Notes under the pieces: model-generated
Databases searched by the model: none
Seen by the model: the letters and a program-made list of their open reading frames with translations, nothing else
Told to the model about the DNA's origin: nothing
NCBI GenBank assembly: GCA_003339415.1
Contig: PDHQ01000525.1
Coordinates: 1 to 17,676 of the forward strand
Source of the DNA: Ophiocordyceps camponoti-saundersi (nom. inval.)
Taxonomy: Eukaryota; Ascomycota; Sordariomycetes; Hypocreales; Ophiocordycipitaceae
Direction of reading: 5' to 3'
Length of the DNA: 17,676 bases
Made by a program: the position numbers and the translations under genes
Shown here: positions 1-11,895 of the stretch, piece after piece
Position numbering within the stretch: position 1 is the first letter of the stretch
Layout: each line of letters opens with the position of its first letter

Positions 1-135
1 ATAAAAATACTAATAAAAATACTAATAAAAATACTAATAAAAATACTAATAAAAATACTAATAAAAATACTAATAAAAATACTAATAAAAATACTAATAA
101 AAATACTAATAAAAATACTAATAAAAATACTAATA
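1..135. repeat. 12-bp tandem array (ataaaaatacta)n
   Basis: Eleven perfect head-to-tail copies of ataaaaatacta plus three further bases, starting at the first base, so the array continues to the left of the window. No unit differs from another, which is notable beside the heavily mutated DNA that follows. The unit contains no CpA or TpG, so nothing in it can still be hit by RIP. Either the array expanded after the surrounding DNA decayed, or every unit reached the same saturated end state. The unit length is a multiple of three, so several frames are trivially open; I see no reason to think it is translated. Confidence 0.97.
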
Positions 136-1689
136 AGTTACGCTATTAGTAAAAAATATTATTCTTCTAGCTAAGATTATTATATTTACTTAGCTAGTAG
201 CTATTTAAATTATATATAGCTATATATATTTTAGGGCCTTAGTTATATAGAGTTATAGTAATTAGAATACTACGCCTTACTAAAAGTATAGCTATCTAAA
301 AACTAAAATATATCTATTTTAATATTATATATTACTTCCTAGCTTCTAATATAGCGCTTATATAAGCTATTTATAAGCTAGCTTTAGGTAATAATATTCT
401 TTCTAATATTTAATAAAAGTAGCTAAAATAATAATATAGCTTACTAATATAATCGCTAATAATAATAATATTACGGAAGATAGAGAGATTATAAAACTTA
501 AGTATTCCCCCGAGCCTCCGAATAAGTAAATTAGTCTCCTCTTACTAGAGTATTTTAAGCACTTTATATAATAGCTAAGGGGTATATTATACCTTTTTAC
601 TTTAATTATAGCTTAATAAGCTTAGGTAAACGCGGAGAAAAAATATCGGTTTAAGAGGTAACTTCTCCTTTATATAAAGAAAAAAAGGATAGTATATAAT
701 AAATATAAAAATAATATTTACGTAAATAATAATATAAAATATAAGTAAAAATAAAAAAAAAATATAATAATAAAAGAGAAGTATATTAACGATTAGGAGT
801 TAGATAATTTTACTTTTAAGTATAAGTTTAGTTTCGAACTCCCTAGATAATTATCCTTAAAAAGGTTTTATAAAACTATCTCTAATTATATTAGAAGTTT
901 AAATTTAAATAATTTTAATATTATTTTTCTTAAATCTCCCCTCTTATTTAATATTAATAAACGTTAATATATTATAGCTTAGGTAATAGCTTTAATATTT
1001 TTTCTTTAAGTAAGCGTATTACTTACGTATTATTATATTTTTATTATCTTTAAATTAACTATTACTAAAGTTAAGTATTTCTAAAATAGTTATTTATTTA
1101 AGCTTAGTAGTCTCTTATAAGGTAATAGTTAATAGTTATTAATAGTAATAGGTTTATATTAACTAGTAATATTTTAATAAGCTTTAGTTATATACTAATA
1201 ATAGCTTATAAAGCTACGGTAGCTAGATATTATAGCCTCTTATTAGTATATTCTTCCTCTATACTTAAGTTTAAAGTAAGCGTCTTACTAAGTTATTATA
1301 ATATCTATTTAAATATTAGTAGGTATATTTAAGTTAAGAAGTTTAATAGTTAAAAGCTATTACTTTATCTTAGTAGAGGATAGTTAGAAATTATTATCCT
1401 TTTAGTAGAAAGTATTTTATTAATTATATATATAATATTTATAAGAATATATTTTATTAAATAAATAAAATCTAAGATAAGTATTAAGTAGAAGAAAAAT
1501 ATCTAAGCTAAATAACTAAGATATACTTTTTAGTTAACGGGATCTTATTAGTTACGAAGGACGTTTCTTATAATAAATATACTCGATAGCTAAAAGTATA
1601 AAGATATCGCAAATCCGGAGTAAAAATTAAGATTAAAGAGAACTTTCTATTATATAATTATAGCTATTTTAAAAGGGAGCTTAAATAAG
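136..1689. other. Gene-less RIP'd DNA, probable element relic
   Basis: No open frame of useful length exists on either strand and I recognise no domain. The stretch around 1480-1690 is somewhat richer in purines and, if read as plus-strand coding with stops taken as former Gln codons, has a Lys/Arg-rich character. This is too weak to name a protein. Two of the few surviving CA sites lie here, at 560 and 1610, both in GCA. I could not match this stretch to another copy inside the window. Confidence 0.6.
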
Positions 1690-2345
1690 CTTTACTATTT
1701 ATAGCGTATTAAAATAATACGATTAAGTAAATAAATAGCTAAATACCTATATACGAAAAATCGTAACTTTTAATTTTAGGTAATTATAGTTTTTAACTAG
1801 TATAAGAGCGATCTCTAGCTATAGGGGGATAAGCTAGATTAAAATTCTCTATTAGGAAAATAATAGGAAGGCGATTTTCTATATAAAGATAAAAAAAATA
1901 AGAAAAAAGAAAAGAGAACTATTTAATAAAATATTTAAAATTTTAAGAATAAAGTTTTAATTAGTAATTTACTATATAAAAGTATAATATTTAAAAAAAA
2001 AGCTATAATTCTATTTAGTAAAGTTTTATTATAACTCCTTTTTAAGATATAACTTATAATTAATAACTTTTTTAATAGCTATTAAGATAAGGTTAAGGGC
2101 TAATTTTTCGTTAATTCCTTCCTCTCTCTTAGCTTAAGGGAAACTAATCTGCGCTTTATATTTAATTATAATTCTTATCCTCTCTTAACTACTTTTTATA
2201 TCTTAATACTTAGATCTCTTAGAATAAAAAAAAAGGTTAAGAGACTATTTAATTAAATTTTATATAAGCCTCTAATAGCTCCCTATATAAGGCTAATATA
2301 GTTTCCCTTTTAAAGATCTCTATTACTATTACTATAAAATACTTA
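1690..2345 (+). repeat. Dispersed repeat family R1, copy A
   Basis: One of four same-strand copies of a sequence of about 650 bp (others near 3630, 4480 and 15156). Shared landmarks in order: a gcgatctctagct-like block; an ataagctaga-like block followed by attctc/attttc; a purine-rich stretch (aaaagaaaagagaactat); tttagtaaagtttta at 2014; an ataaggttaagggctaat block; attccttcctc; a short gggaaactaatct block; and an end block resembling attactattactataaaat. The distance from the tttagtaaagtttta landmark to the right end is about 320-330 bp in all four copies. The nature of the parent element is unknown: a solo LTR, a MITE or an internal fragment all remain possible. The left boundary is the least certain. 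Confidence 0.8.
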
Positions 2346-2547
2346 ATAACTTCTTAACTATAATTTATTAATTTACTATTAATATAATTCTTAAAAGTAT
2401 CTTTTATAATCTATACTTACGTACTCTTATACTTATTATTTCTTCTTAATATCGCTATCTTTTTTCCTTAGTATACCTTATATATACTCGCCTTACTACT
2501 TATATCTCTTTTTATTTTATTATAAATTTATAAATTATATCCTAATC

Positions 2548-2622
2548 TTTCCTACTTATAGTATAACTTATAATTTTCCTTAGTTATAATATAACTTATA
2601 ATCTTTCTTACTTATAATATTA
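2548..2622. repeat. Short imperfect tandem repeat, about 28 bp unit
   Basis: Two and a half imperfect copies of a unit resembling cttagttataatataactta preceded by a ttcc/tttc stretch. The copies differ by a few transitions. This is minor local duplication with no evident role. Confidence 0.55.
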
Positions 2623-3443
2623 TTAATTCTCTTTTTAATTATTATATATATATATATAAAAGCTAGTTATAAACCTATATTCTAACTAAATAAAATTTTA
2701 TATAGTAATCTTAATATTTTATACTACCTTTACCTTATTATATATTCCCTTTTACTTTCGTTTTCCTTCTAATATATTCCTTCGTTCTCCTTTTTATATT
2801 TCGCCTTTCTATTATTATCCTTATATTATAATTATAATCTTAATAATAAATAATATTTATTTTTATTACCCTAATATAATTTTATATATAAACCCTAATA
2901 TATTTTCTTATAAAATATCTTACTACGATAAATACTTATATATATATATAATATTACCTTATAACTTATATATACTCGCTACCTAATATATCCTCTATTC
3001 CTATACCTCCCCTTATTATAAAAATACTAAAAGACTAACGCTAATTTATCCTTCTTTCGCCTAAATAACGCTTTATATTAAGCGAGCTATTATATTTACT
3101 TATAATATTACGAAAAGCCCGCTAAGTTTATAAAGTAAAAAATATAATATTAAGAAATTTTTATATTAAAAGGGTAAAGTAATAGTAGATAGATTAAGAA
3201 GAATTAGAAAATTCTTAGAAAGAGAAGATAAAAGCTTATACTTAGATTACCTATATAAAGAAGCTTACTATTAAAGCCGTAAAAATTAATAAAAAGAAGA
3301 AAACTAGCTTACTTTTTAAAGATCTAAGTCCTAACTAAAACTTAATTACTATAGCGTTTACGTAATATTCTATAATTTTAGTTACTTATAATAAGTAACT
3401 AAATATTAATAAAATATTTACTAATAAACTATAAAAAAAATAT

Positions 3444-3478
3444 ATTAATAATAAAAATATTAATAATAAAAATATTAA
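3444..3478. repeat. 15-bp tandem repeat (attaataataaaaat)
   Basis: Two identical 15-bp units (3444-3458 and 3459-3473) and the first five bases of a third. The unit is similar in flavour to the 12-bp array at the left edge, but it has a different period and is not the same repeat. Confidence 0.8.
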
Positions 3479-3629
3479 GAGTTAATATATTAATAATTAA
3501 TATAATATTTTTATATAAATAGTAATAATTATTACTTTTAAATAATAATATAAAATTCTTTTATTACTAGCTTAAAAGCTATATATTTTAATAGTAGTTA
3601 TAAATATACTCTAATTATAAAATAAAAAC

Positions 3630-4245
3630 TATATAATTAAGTTTACTTTATAATAAATACTTATAATATTTATATACTCTTTTATATAACTATTATCTTT
3701 AACTTATATACGTTAAAATATATAGCTATACCGTATATAGTAATAAGCTCTATTAATATCCTTTATTATAAAAGCGATAATATATTTATTTTTTATATAA
3801 AAATAGGAAGGGGAGAGATAAAGGTATAAGAACTATCTAACTAAACTTTTAAAACTTTATAATAATAGTTAACTTACTTACTCGCTATATAAAAGTTTAA
3901 AGTTCGAAGTAAATTTCTAATTCCGTTTAGTAAAGTTTTACTTATAAGCCCTCTCTAATACTTAACTTATAATATATAATATTTAGGAATATTATAAAGA
4001 TAAGCTTTAAGGCTAATAACTAGCTTAATTCTTCTTTTTTTAAGGGAAACTAAATAGTATTATATACTTTATAATAACCGCTATCCTATCTTAAGCGCCT
4101 TTTATTACCCTTATCTATATAAAGTATTAAGAGATAAAAAAATACTAATAACTATTTAATCTATCTTAGTATAAGCCTCTATTAATATTTTATATTTATA
4201 TAGCGCCTACCTTCCCTAAGTATTATTACTACCGCTATTAAACTA
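3630..4245 (+). repeat. Dispersed repeat family R1, copy B
   Basis: This is the second R1 copy. The tttagtaaagtttta landmark is at 3926, the gggaaactaaat block follows an attcttctttttttaa stretch, and the right end is the attattactaccgctatta block. The purine-rich block before the landmark reads aataggaaggggagagataaa. It is the most diverged of the four, and its first 150 bp align only loosely. It lies about 235 bp upstream of copy C in the same orientation, so the two together resemble a direct-repeat pair. Confidence 0.72.
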
Positions 4246-4426
4246 CCCTTTATTAAATAATTTCTACCTTATAAAATCGATTATAGCTAGAGCTTTACTT
4301 TTATCTTTAAAAACTACCGTTATCTAAAAACTCCCCCCCCTTATATAACTCTACGCTTACTCCCTATATATTTTTCCTTTACTAACGCGCTTACTCCTTT
4401 TCTCCTTTATAATAAACTAAACTTTA

Positions 4427-4451
4427 ATATATATATATATATATATATATT
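4427..4451. repeat. AT dinucleotide microsatellite
   Basis: About twelve consecutive AT units in the short spacer between R1 copies B and C. Confidence 0.9.
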
Positions 4452-4479
4452 AGCTTATAATAACTAACTTAAGATAATA

Positions 4480-5140
4480 TTATAGTAATCCTAGAATCTA
4501 ATATTATAGTTTAGCGCGGGAAGAAGGATACCCTTAGTAAATATAGTAAATACCTTAGGAGCGTAACTTCTTATTTAACTATAGCTTTTAGATAATATAA
4601 AAGGTAATCTCTAGCTTTTTAGAGATAACTTAGATAGTAATTTTCTATAGAGAAAGTAATAAGAAGTTAGATTTCTATATAAAGATAAGAGGAATAAGGG
4701 AAAAGAAAAAAGGAACTATTTTACCGAAAATAGAAAATTATAAAAAAAATATATAAATTAGTAATTTATAATATTAAATTCTAATATTTAAAATAAGGTT
4801 ATAATTCTATTTAGTAAAATTTTACTATAAGTTTTTTTTAAGACTTAACTTATAATTTACGATTTTTAAGATAGCTATAAAAATAAAGTTAAGGACTAAT
4901 TATTAATTAATTCCTTCCTCCCTTAACGGAAACTAATCTATATTATATATTTAATATTATAATAATTCTTATCCTATCTTAACTACTTTTTATATTCTCG
5001 TTATTATAAACTCTAAAGGGAAAAAAAGGGTTTTAAAACTATTTAATTTAACCGTTTCTATACCTTTTATTTTACTCTAAGTAAGGCTAATATATATCTT
5101 TCTTTATCGTCTCTGCTACTACCGCTAAAATATTTATCTA
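4480..5140 (+). repeat. Dispersed repeat family R1, copy C
   Basis: This is the third R1 copy and the closest match to copy D near 15156. Both begin with a tttagcgcggg / tttagcggggg block and continue through cgtaactt, a tctagctttt/tctagcttta block and an almost shared agatagtaattttctat block. A purine run follows, then the tttagtaaaattttactata landmark (4810 here), ataaagttaagg, attccttcctc and a ctactaccgctaaaat end. The end block keeps one of the few TG sites of the window (5114, in TGC). Most differences from D are transitions, as expected for independently RIP'd copies. Confidence 0.85.
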
Positions 5141-8039
5141 TAATATATATATATATTTCTATATTTATACTTATAAAAAAAAATATTAAAGAAATTATAT
5201 AAGGTTTTATAACGTATATTTCGGTATTCTTAACGCCTTACTATTAAAAATATAACTAATATAGCTACTAGCACTATTTAGCATAACCCCCCCTTTATTT
5301 TATATAAATTATTATTTTAAGTTAAAATAAGTATAACCGCCCTCCTTTTTTAATATAGTTATTATTTTTTTCTTAATTTATTAGTTCCCTTACTATATTA
5401 AAATTATTTTTTTATAGCTTTTTATATTTTTTTTCCCTATATATATATATAATAGAAAAAAAAAAAGTTAGATAATTTAGTAAAAGAATTAAATTATAGC
5501 TTTTAGAAAATAAAAGTATATAAGGATAATATTAACGATAAGTTTAACTTACCTTATATATACTAAATTAAACTTTAACTAAGCTTACTAGCGCTCGCTT
5601 TTATAAGCTATTATAAATAAATAATACTTATTTTTACTTACTTCTCTTACCTTATACTCGCTAAACGCGTAATATATCCTTACTTTCTTTTCTTTAATAT
5701 ATATATTTAAATATACTTTTAATTCGTTATTCTTTCCTATATAAACTTTAGTTATACTCCCGCCTAAGTATATAATCGTATTTTTTAATAAATATTTCTA
5801 AAAATAAACCCCTTAAACTTTCTTACTTATAATCTTACGTACTTTACTAATATTAGCCGTATACTATTATCGGGCCTATACTTACTATAATATCTAGTAT
5901 AAGCTACTTACTTAACTATATATAGTTACTTCTTATAAAACTTAATATACCTTCTTATAAAGTAAAATTAAATATAAATAATACTTAGCGAAATAACTAA
6001 GAATTATAATTTATCCTTATTATAATTTTATAATCCTCTTATATCTTTATTAGTATATCCCCTTATATATATATTTTACTATAATTTTACTTATAAGTTT
6101 TTCTTTTTCTTTATCCTTTCTCCTTATATATATATATACTCTTACGTACCTATATATAATATAAAAGACTTTATTCTATAATACGATCCTCTCCTACTAC
6201 GTATATTTAGAGCTTATAGCTAGACTTTTTAGTAATTAATAAAACTTATATTAGAGATATATTATTACTAATTAAACTTAGATCTTAGTATAAACTAAAT
6301 TACGATTATAGCCTCTTTTTTAGTAATTTTAACTATTATAAATATATTATAAGAATTATATATTATAATAATCTAACTATATTCGTAGATTTTTTATTTT
6401 TAAAATTAGTTAAACTTTTCCCCTTACCTAAAAGCTAATAAGACTTATAGTAAAAGATTAACTACCTTACGGAATACCGCTCGAACTTTTTAACTTAATA
6501 GCAAAGCTTTTTACGAACCTTTCTAGCTACTTACCCCGGTAAGATAGCTAAATACCGAAACTCGGGGGCGTTTAATAACTTTAAATATATACTCCCTCCT
6601 AATTATACTACTTAGTTTCGGGAAAAGCCTAAAACTATTATAATTTCCCTTAATAATCCTAAAAGCTTTATAAATAAGATAGAATATAAAAGTATTTTTT
6701 ACTATTAGTAGTTAAGTTTAAGTTAATTATATTACTTCCTATACTTATACTTATTATAATATAGAAGTAGATACCCGTTTCCTTTATAGTTTTTATTTTA
6801 CTAGAATATATAGCGAAGCGCCTTACTCTTATACCTATTCTTATTTCCCCTATCCCTTTTATTAATATTTAAGTTTATAAGGCGGGTTCGGTATATAAAT
6901 ACCTAAATATTATATTAGTTATTTACCTTATTATAAAATTACTTAGAATAATATTAATAAAAACTAAGAATTACTATCTTATCCTTATTAGGATTTCTAC
7001 TTACCTCCTAGCTTTTACTAATATATACCCTTAATTATTTTACTAAGATTTCGCTTACTATAATTTTTCTCTTTTCCCTTTTTCTTCGTAGCTTAAAATC
7101 TTTATTTATAATACTAATATTATTATTTACTTAACGTCTTCTTTTTATAATAATATTTAGTAAACGTAGCTATTATAATATTTATATTATATTAACTAAC
7201 TAAGTATTCCTATACCCCCTAAAAAATTCTTTACTAAATTTTCCGACTTTCTCCTTATAGCGCTTTTTTATCCTTATTACCGTTCTCTAAAAATATATAA
7301 CTACGATAATAATACGGTCTTATAAAACCTAACTATATTTAATAAATTATTACTCTATTAACCTTTCTATTCCGTATATCCGAATATTAAAATAAAAGCT
7401 AAATACTATAAAAGAAACTTTAAAACTAATATTAAGCTTAAAAAGAATAATACTAAACCCGATATAAAAACGATAAATATTAAAATTAAAAAATAATCTA
7501 AACTTATATCTATAAGCTATATTTCTTATTCTCCTTATCTCCCTTTCTTTTTATATTATATATTTACTAATTATAAGCTTTATTTAAAAACTAGCCCTTT
7601 TCGCTTTTTAAAATAACTAATAACTAATTAAGTTACCTTTATAATATTACGCTTTTAAATATTAAAGTTAAAGATATTCTAACTATCCGTATTAAAAAAT
7701 TATTAAAAAATAAATTATTTTCTTTTTCTAATAAAAAGCTAGCGTTTAAAAAAGCTAAGCGAAATAATTTACTTAAAAAAATAGTTTAGGTATTACTATT
7801 ATAAAACTCTAAAGCTAGCTTTCCTTTTATTATATTATATTTTATAATTATACGCTAATATATATTTTATAAATAATAATAGTAGATATTTATAGTGCGT
7901 AACTATTAAGTTTAGTAATAGTTACCTTATTACTAGTAATATTCGTAAAGTTAAAAAATATAGCGTATTTATTATTATTAATAACTTAGTTAATATTAGT
8001 AGCTTATATTATAATAGTTAGATAGCTAATAATTTAATT
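5141..8039. other. Long gene-less RIP'd stretch
   Basis: Nearly 3 kb with no open frame, no match I can find to R1, R2 or R3, and no recognisable domain. Local texture changes. 5281-5460 has C-tracts and poly-T/A runs, including eight C at 5287-5294. 5540-6200 is pyrimidine-rich. 6480-6640 holds a CpG-bearing island (taccccggtaagatagct, then a gaaactcgggggcg block). The stretch may be the body of one or more retroelements with no partner in the window; no reverse transcriptase, integrase or protease motif can be read through the mutation. Confidence 0.5.
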
Positions 8040-8760
8040 AAGAATATAACTAAATTATATAAAGCGCGGGATATTATTAAATATAAAGTACTTAATATTA
8101 ACGCGTAGAAGCGGAAATTTAGCCTTAGCCTTAACTAATTACTTTTTAAGATAAAAATAGCGATATAGCTTATCTATACTTAAATAAGGATAACGGAGGT
8201 GCTACTCTTATTAATAGCGATATAAATATAAATAATATTATCTTAAAGTTATAAAAAAGCGACGACTAAGTAACGGAGAATATAAGTAATATAAAAAAAA
8301 AGTAAAATAACGCTAAATTTTAAATTAGCGGCGGCGGTCTTAGGGCGCTTAAGAAAATCTTATAAGCTACTTACTTACTTTACTTATCTTACTTTAAACT
8401 TAGCTTTAATAAGGAGCCTAGCTTTAGCGGTAAATAGCTAATATAACGAAAAAAAAAAAAAAGCTTCGGTTAAAGTTTATAAGATAATTACGCTTAACGC
8501 GTACGCCCTATAAATAGTAAGCGATTATAAGCAGCTGCTTCTTAGCTAAGCTTAGTTATTAGCGCTATCTATTATATATATATCTTTCCGGATATATATA
8601 AGTAAGCTATTTAAAGCGCGTAAAGTAGCGGGGCGTACGATTAAAACTATTAGCGTGCGGGAAGAGAGTAAGAAGCTAAATATTTAAGTTACTTATCTTA
8701 ACCTTATAATTATATTTTTAAAAGCGGGCGCGATTAATAAGTAAGGTATTTTAGGCGCCC
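8040..8760. other. CpG-richer island within the AT-rich domain
   Basis: This interval is visibly richer in CG and GC than its surroundings, with gcggcggcgg at about 8327, ttaacgcgtacgccc, gtagcggggcgtacg, gcgtgcggg and aaaagcgggcgcg blocks. It keeps four of the 20 surviving TG sites of the RIP'd domain (8200, 8536, 8656 and, just beyond it, 8935), all in TGC. A run of 14 A lies at 8449-8462. The original sequence was probably GC- and CpG-rich, as in an element body or a captured gene. No reading frame survives, and the A-run could be either a tail of a poly-A retroelement or simple slippage. Confidence 0.5.
8529..8540. repeat. 12-bp perfect palindrome aagcagctgctt
   Basis: A perfect palindrome that holds both a surviving CA and a surviving TG, each in the GCA/TGC context that resists mutation throughout the window. 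It may have survived by context alone; a binding function is not needed to explain it. Confidence 0.7.
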
Positions 8761-8820
8761 AATATATAAAGGTATTTTTATTTTAAAATACTTAAATAAT
8801 ACGCCCTTATAACTTTTAGA

Positions 8821-9882
8821 TAATTCCCTTTTAGCGATTTTCTATATTACTATTCGCTATTTATATTTCCTTTTTATACTTTTACTTATATTACTTTATA
8901 ACTTTAGCGATATATTATACTTTATCTTAGGATATGCTTATTAGCTCTAGCTATCTTAATTAAGTTTACTATAGTTTCGTCTAATAATTTAGAAAACTTA
9001 CTCCTATTATAGGAATTCCCTATAATAATATAATTAGTATATTAGTTCCTAAATACCCCGTATATAATAATATAGTTATAGAACGCTTAGAGTATCTTAT
9101 TATTACGATAATAATAGTATTAATTAACTACCTCCTTATAACTAGCTATTATAATACTTTATATTTAGTTATATTACCGGAAGAGGCGAGTAATATATAT
9201 TTAATTTATATTATTTAGGTTATTAATAATTACTATAAGAGTTATATTTTTTTTTAGCGGTATAGCTATTACCTAGCTTTTCTAGTCCTTTTTTACCTTA
9301 TTATTTCCTACTTTTCCGAAACGAATTTCTCCTAAACTTACGTTTATTATATAGTACTTAAATTTCTTAGCAGAATCTGCTAATATCTTTCCTAGCGTAT
9401 AGTAAAGCTTCCTATTATATACGCTCTTCGTAATTTACCTAAACGAGGATCTTAAGACGTTTACCGCTATATAAGTTTTAAATAATAATATTTCGCGATC
9501 TCGATATAATAATAACCTTTAAGAAATTATAAAATACTTAAAAAGCGTATATAAGAGAAAAAATACTAAATACTACCTATTTCTAATAATAAATAAAGTA
9601 AACTTAATAGAGAGAGGATTTTTTTCCACGCTATATAACTAATTTCTATATTTTATATATATATAGCTTCGATTACTAAGTTATTACGTATTTATTCCCT
9701 TACTATATCTATAAGTTATAATCTTTTCCCTCTAAATACCTCTTTTACTATTTTATAAGTATTCTTATCTTTTACGCTTAATTTTATATACTATTTTTAT
9801 AGCTATATTATTTTAGATAGACTTCGCTACTTACCTATATACTTTTCTCTATTAACTAATTAAAACTTTAGATTATAATACC
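8821..9882 (+). repeat. Dispersed repeat family R2, copy E
   Basis: First of three R2 copies, all in the same orientation. Shared landmarks: attcccttttagcg/attcccttttaag at the left; tataataatataattagtat near 9020; ctataatac/ctataatcccttatatttagtta; ctattaccta/ctattaccctctcct; cttatatt/acttaa blocks; taataaataaagtaaactta followed by agagaggattttttt; then tacctcttttacta and a right end reading attaactaattaaaacttta then gattataatacc. The block near 8900-8960, read on the minus strand, shares a phase with copy G (an Ala-Lys-Val-Ile-like codon string gct aaa gtt ata), a hint that R2 once carried a minus-strand coding end. Confidence 0.82.
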
Positions 9883-10845
9883 TACGCGTTATAAGAATAT
9901 TATAAGTAAAAGTATATAGAAATAATATAGTATTTTAAGTCTTATCTAAAAATATAATAGAGAATAGTATAATCTTTATAAGTAGCGAGTATAAATAATA
10001 ACGCTATAATTTTATTACTTAGCTATATACCCTAAACTACTTTATAGTAATTATTTCCTTTTTAGGATTTTTAGTTATTACTTATAAGACTAATACTTAC
10101 TTTTAAGCTATAAAGGAAGTACCTTCTAATTTATATATACGTAATACTTTTTAGGTATATTATACTTATATAATAATAATAATTAAAGTATATATTATTA
10201 CTACGATTTTATTATAAGGTAACGGTAATATTAATAAAAGTGTTAATATTCTTAATATTATAATTAGGATAATAACTCTACTAAGTTTATATCGCTAAAC
10301 TAAGCTTTTAAAAAGGGCTAGTAGCGCTAACTAAGTAAAAGGAATACTTATAAGGTAAGTTATATAATAGATTCCCTTTTAAACTACTATATAATAAGCG
10401 ATAAAGAACTTATAATAATCGCCGTTAATAGATAAGTTTATAACGCTATATCTTCTAATATTAAATATAACTCCTTATAAAAGTAAAGATATAGCGCGCT
10501 TATAATTAAAAGGAAACGCGCTTTACTAAATAGTTAGATAAGCTAACGAATATAACTAAGTCCTGCTAACTATATAATAAGCCTCCTTGCTAGTTAAATA
10601 TATAGCTTTTATATACTAATTAAAACGCTAAATAATAATACTTAAAATATTATTTTAATACCCTAACTATCTCCTTTACTTACTTAGAAACCTAATATAT
10701 AAAAAGCTAAACTTTTAGAGAGATTTTTAATATATACCTTATAACGTAATTTAAAAGTATTATACGTAGTAATTTAATAATAAAACGCGTCCTTACCTAG
10801 CTTATTTAATATTTATAAATAGTATATTTTTAAGATTCTTATAAG
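9883..10845. other. Gene-less RIP'd DNA between R2 copies
   Basis: No gene or repeat match was found. The plus strand is purine-rich around 10,240-10,560, with CpG-bearing words such as gatatagcgcgc and ggaaacgcgc, so this may be decayed coding DNA of an unknown element. Three surviving TG sites fall here (10241, 10564 and 10588), and the first is one of only two TG sites in the RIP'd domain that are not TGC. Confidence 0.5.
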
Positions 10846-11895
10846 ATTCCCTTTTAAGTATTTTTCTTATTATAACTTACTATTTATATTCTTTTAATAT
10901 ACTCCTCTTTTCGCTACCTTATAATTTTAAATACTTATAATATATTTCGCTAAAATATAGCTAGCTACTCTAAGCCCTTATTTAATATTTAAATAGTTTT
11001 TTTTAAGTAATCTAGCAATTTACCCTTATTCTTAATATATAAAGTTCCTATAATAATATAATTAGTATATTAATCTCTAAACTCCCCCGTAATCTTAATA
11101 TAGTTTACGAACGCTTAATATACGCTTTTATTACTATATCCGTAATATCGTTTAACTACCTTTTTATAATTAGCTACTATAATCCCTTATATTTAGTTAG
11201 GTATCTTAAGAATATTAGTAATATATCTCTTATTTATATTATTCTAATTATTAAAAGGTATAGTAATATTTAAGTTTCTTTTTATAAGTAAAGCTATTAC
11301 CCTCTCCTCGCTATCTTATTTTTTCTTAATATTTCTTACTTTCCCCGAATAACTTTCTAATAAATTTATATTTATTATATAATACTTAAGCTTTATAGTA
11401 AAGTTTGCTAATATTATTTCTAAGCTATAGAAAATCTTCTCTTCCTTAATAGTTTTCTTAATCCTCCTAAATAGCAATTTTAGGAAATTTATATCCGCGG
11501 GAGTCTATTACGCGGATATCTTATAATTTTAAGAAAAAGATAATTTTTAGGATATAAAAGAATACCTAAAAGGCGGCCGCGAGAACGGAAAATCGAAGAT
11601 TTTACCCTCTCCTTATAATAAATAAAGTAAAGTTAATAATAGGAGTATTTTTTACGCTATACGATAAATCTCGATACCTTGCGAAATTTAGAAAAAAACG
11701 TAAATCGTTACCGTAAAAAAAGAAATAAAGATTTTAATATCTTTATAATAGTAAATAAAGTAAACTTAATAAAAGAGGATTCCCTACGTAGTATAATAAA
11801 TATCTTAATTTTTATATATTTATATTTTAAATTATTAATTTCTTACGCTTTTATTTTTTCTTTAATTTTTAAAGTTATAATTCTTTCCTTCTAAA
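10846..11895 (+). repeat. Dispersed repeat family R2, copy F, truncated at its right end
   Basis: This copy aligns with E and G from attcccttttaag through tataataatataattagtat (near 11050), cccttatatttagttagg, ctattaccctctcct, taataaataaagtaaa and an agaggattccctacgtag block. It also holds ttataattctttccttctaaa, and at about 11895 the similarity stops. There the minus-strand R3 copy begins (gcttttcttatatttttcta). The missing right end of about 200 bp is not found after R3, so either R3 arrived with a deletion or two fragments were joined. A block of about 100 bp with CpG-rich words (11555-11600, including gcggccgc) is less conserved in the other copies. Confidence 0.8.
11491..11519. repeat. 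GC-containing inverted repeat, 9-bp arms
   Basis: atatccgcg at 11491-11499 pairs with cgcggatat at 11511-11519 across an 11-nt loop. The arms are unusually rich in G and C for this window. Copies E and G of R2 do not keep both arms, so it is a feature of this copy only. Confidence 0.75.

Larger units (their letters stand above)
2346..3629. other. Gene-less RIP'd DNA between R1 copies
   Basis: This stretch is pyrimidine-rich on the plus strand from 2400 to 3100 and then very AT-rich. It includes a TA dinucleotide run near 2641-2659 and two small tandem repeats listed separately. No coding frame or known element could be recognised. A purine-rich segment at 3160-3310 (many aag, aga and gaa triplets) could be decayed coding DNA, but this is only a composition impression. 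Confidence 0.55.

Noticed and set aside
1600..1700. A possible gag-type zinc knuckle after mentally reversing RIP (tat aat tat ... tat ttt aaa agg)
   Set aside because: The Cys/His spacing does not fit CX2CX4HX4C in any frame without adding or removing bases, so the resemblance is not usable.
11679..11894. A 71-codon open frame on the plus strand within R2 copy F
   Set aside because: It starts at TTG, not ATG; it lies inside a RIP'd dispersed repeat; its composition (Ile/Leu/Phe/Lys/Asn-rich) is what AT-rich DNA gives by chance; and the corresponding frame is not kept open in copies E and G.
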